DNA from: Bacteroidales bacterium
Lineage (GTDB): Bacteria; Bacteroidota; Bacteroidia; Bacteroidales; Muribaculaceae
Direction of reading: 5' to 3'
DNA length: 14,127 nt
Assembly: GCA_004554255.1 (NCBI GenBank)
Contig: SFNC01000047.1
Span: 1-14,127 of the forward strand
Positions within the stretch are counted from its first letter, which is position 1. Every line of letters begins with the position of its first letter. The position numbers and the translations under genes are program-made. Positions 14,033 through 14,127 of the stretch are shown piece after piece. The notes below the pieces were generated by a model. That model did not search any database, had not been told where the DNA came from, and was given only the letters and a program-made list of their open reading frames with translations.

Positions 14033-14127
14033 AGACCCCGTTCCCCAATATTTGTTAACGCAGGGGTCGCAGATTTCGGTCAGATTTAGTCTTGCAGGTG
14101 AAGGAGCATAGCGGGCTATGTGACTGA
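14033..14127. repeat. Palindromic intergenic repeat, right copy (truncated by window edge)
   Basis: These 95 nt are the reverse complement of 93-187 with two differences. The inner hairpin CATAGC-GG-GCTATG is at 14107-14120. The copy begins 20 nt after the stop of the M16-family gene, and its outer arm, the counterpart of 61-92, lies beyond the end of the window. GACCCC at 14034-14039 can pair with GGGGTC further in, as in the left copy. Confidence 0.85.

Overview
The window looks like a chromosomal segment of a Bacteroidales bacterium, probably near the Muribaculaceae. The evidence is TAnnTTTG-type -7 boxes with TTG/TTTG about 19-20 nt upstream, weak ribosome binding sites, an Epsilon-type serine acetyltransferase, and GC-rich coding DNA separated by AT-rich promoters. 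The family assignment is inference. Every convincing gene is on the + strand.

Layout. (1) At 1-452 lies an AT-rich end, a 93-nt imperfect palindrome that begins a dispersed repeat, a promoter and a possible structured leader. A secreted thioredoxin-fold protein without active-site cysteines follows (453-914). (2) 936-2814 holds a promoter, cysK and cysE overlapping by 11 nt, the two-step cysteine pathway. (3) 2832-7572 holds a promoter, a leader with mutually exclusive hairpins, then panC-panD-ffh-folD-capA closely packed: pantothenate synthesis, the SRP GTPase, one-carbon folate metabolism and a CapA-like metallophosphoesterase. (4) 7573-9300 is an accessory insertion: a RhuM-family gene and a remnant of a Bro-N-like gene lie between two 177-bp direct copies of a hairpin-rich repeat (about 93% identical). 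(5) 9307-10283 has the tRNA-His(GTG) gene with promoter, a terminator-like hairpin and a DUF2400/TIGR02757 gene with no visible promoter of its own. (6) 10286-14012 is a tight operon: a degenerate ThiE-like protein, a UPF0104 flippase-like membrane protein, kdsB and an M16-family protein lacking the zinc motif. (7) 14033-14127 is an inverted copy of the repeat at the start (93/95 identical), running off the window edge.

Most of the sequence is ordinary core metabolism. The parts that may be undescribed are non-coding: the palindromic repeat at both edges, the three-hairpin repeat that brackets the RhuM island, and the leader in front of panC with two alternative pairings. I saw no CRISPR array, complete insertion sequence, transposase, integrase or rRNA gene, and no convincing new multi-gene system.
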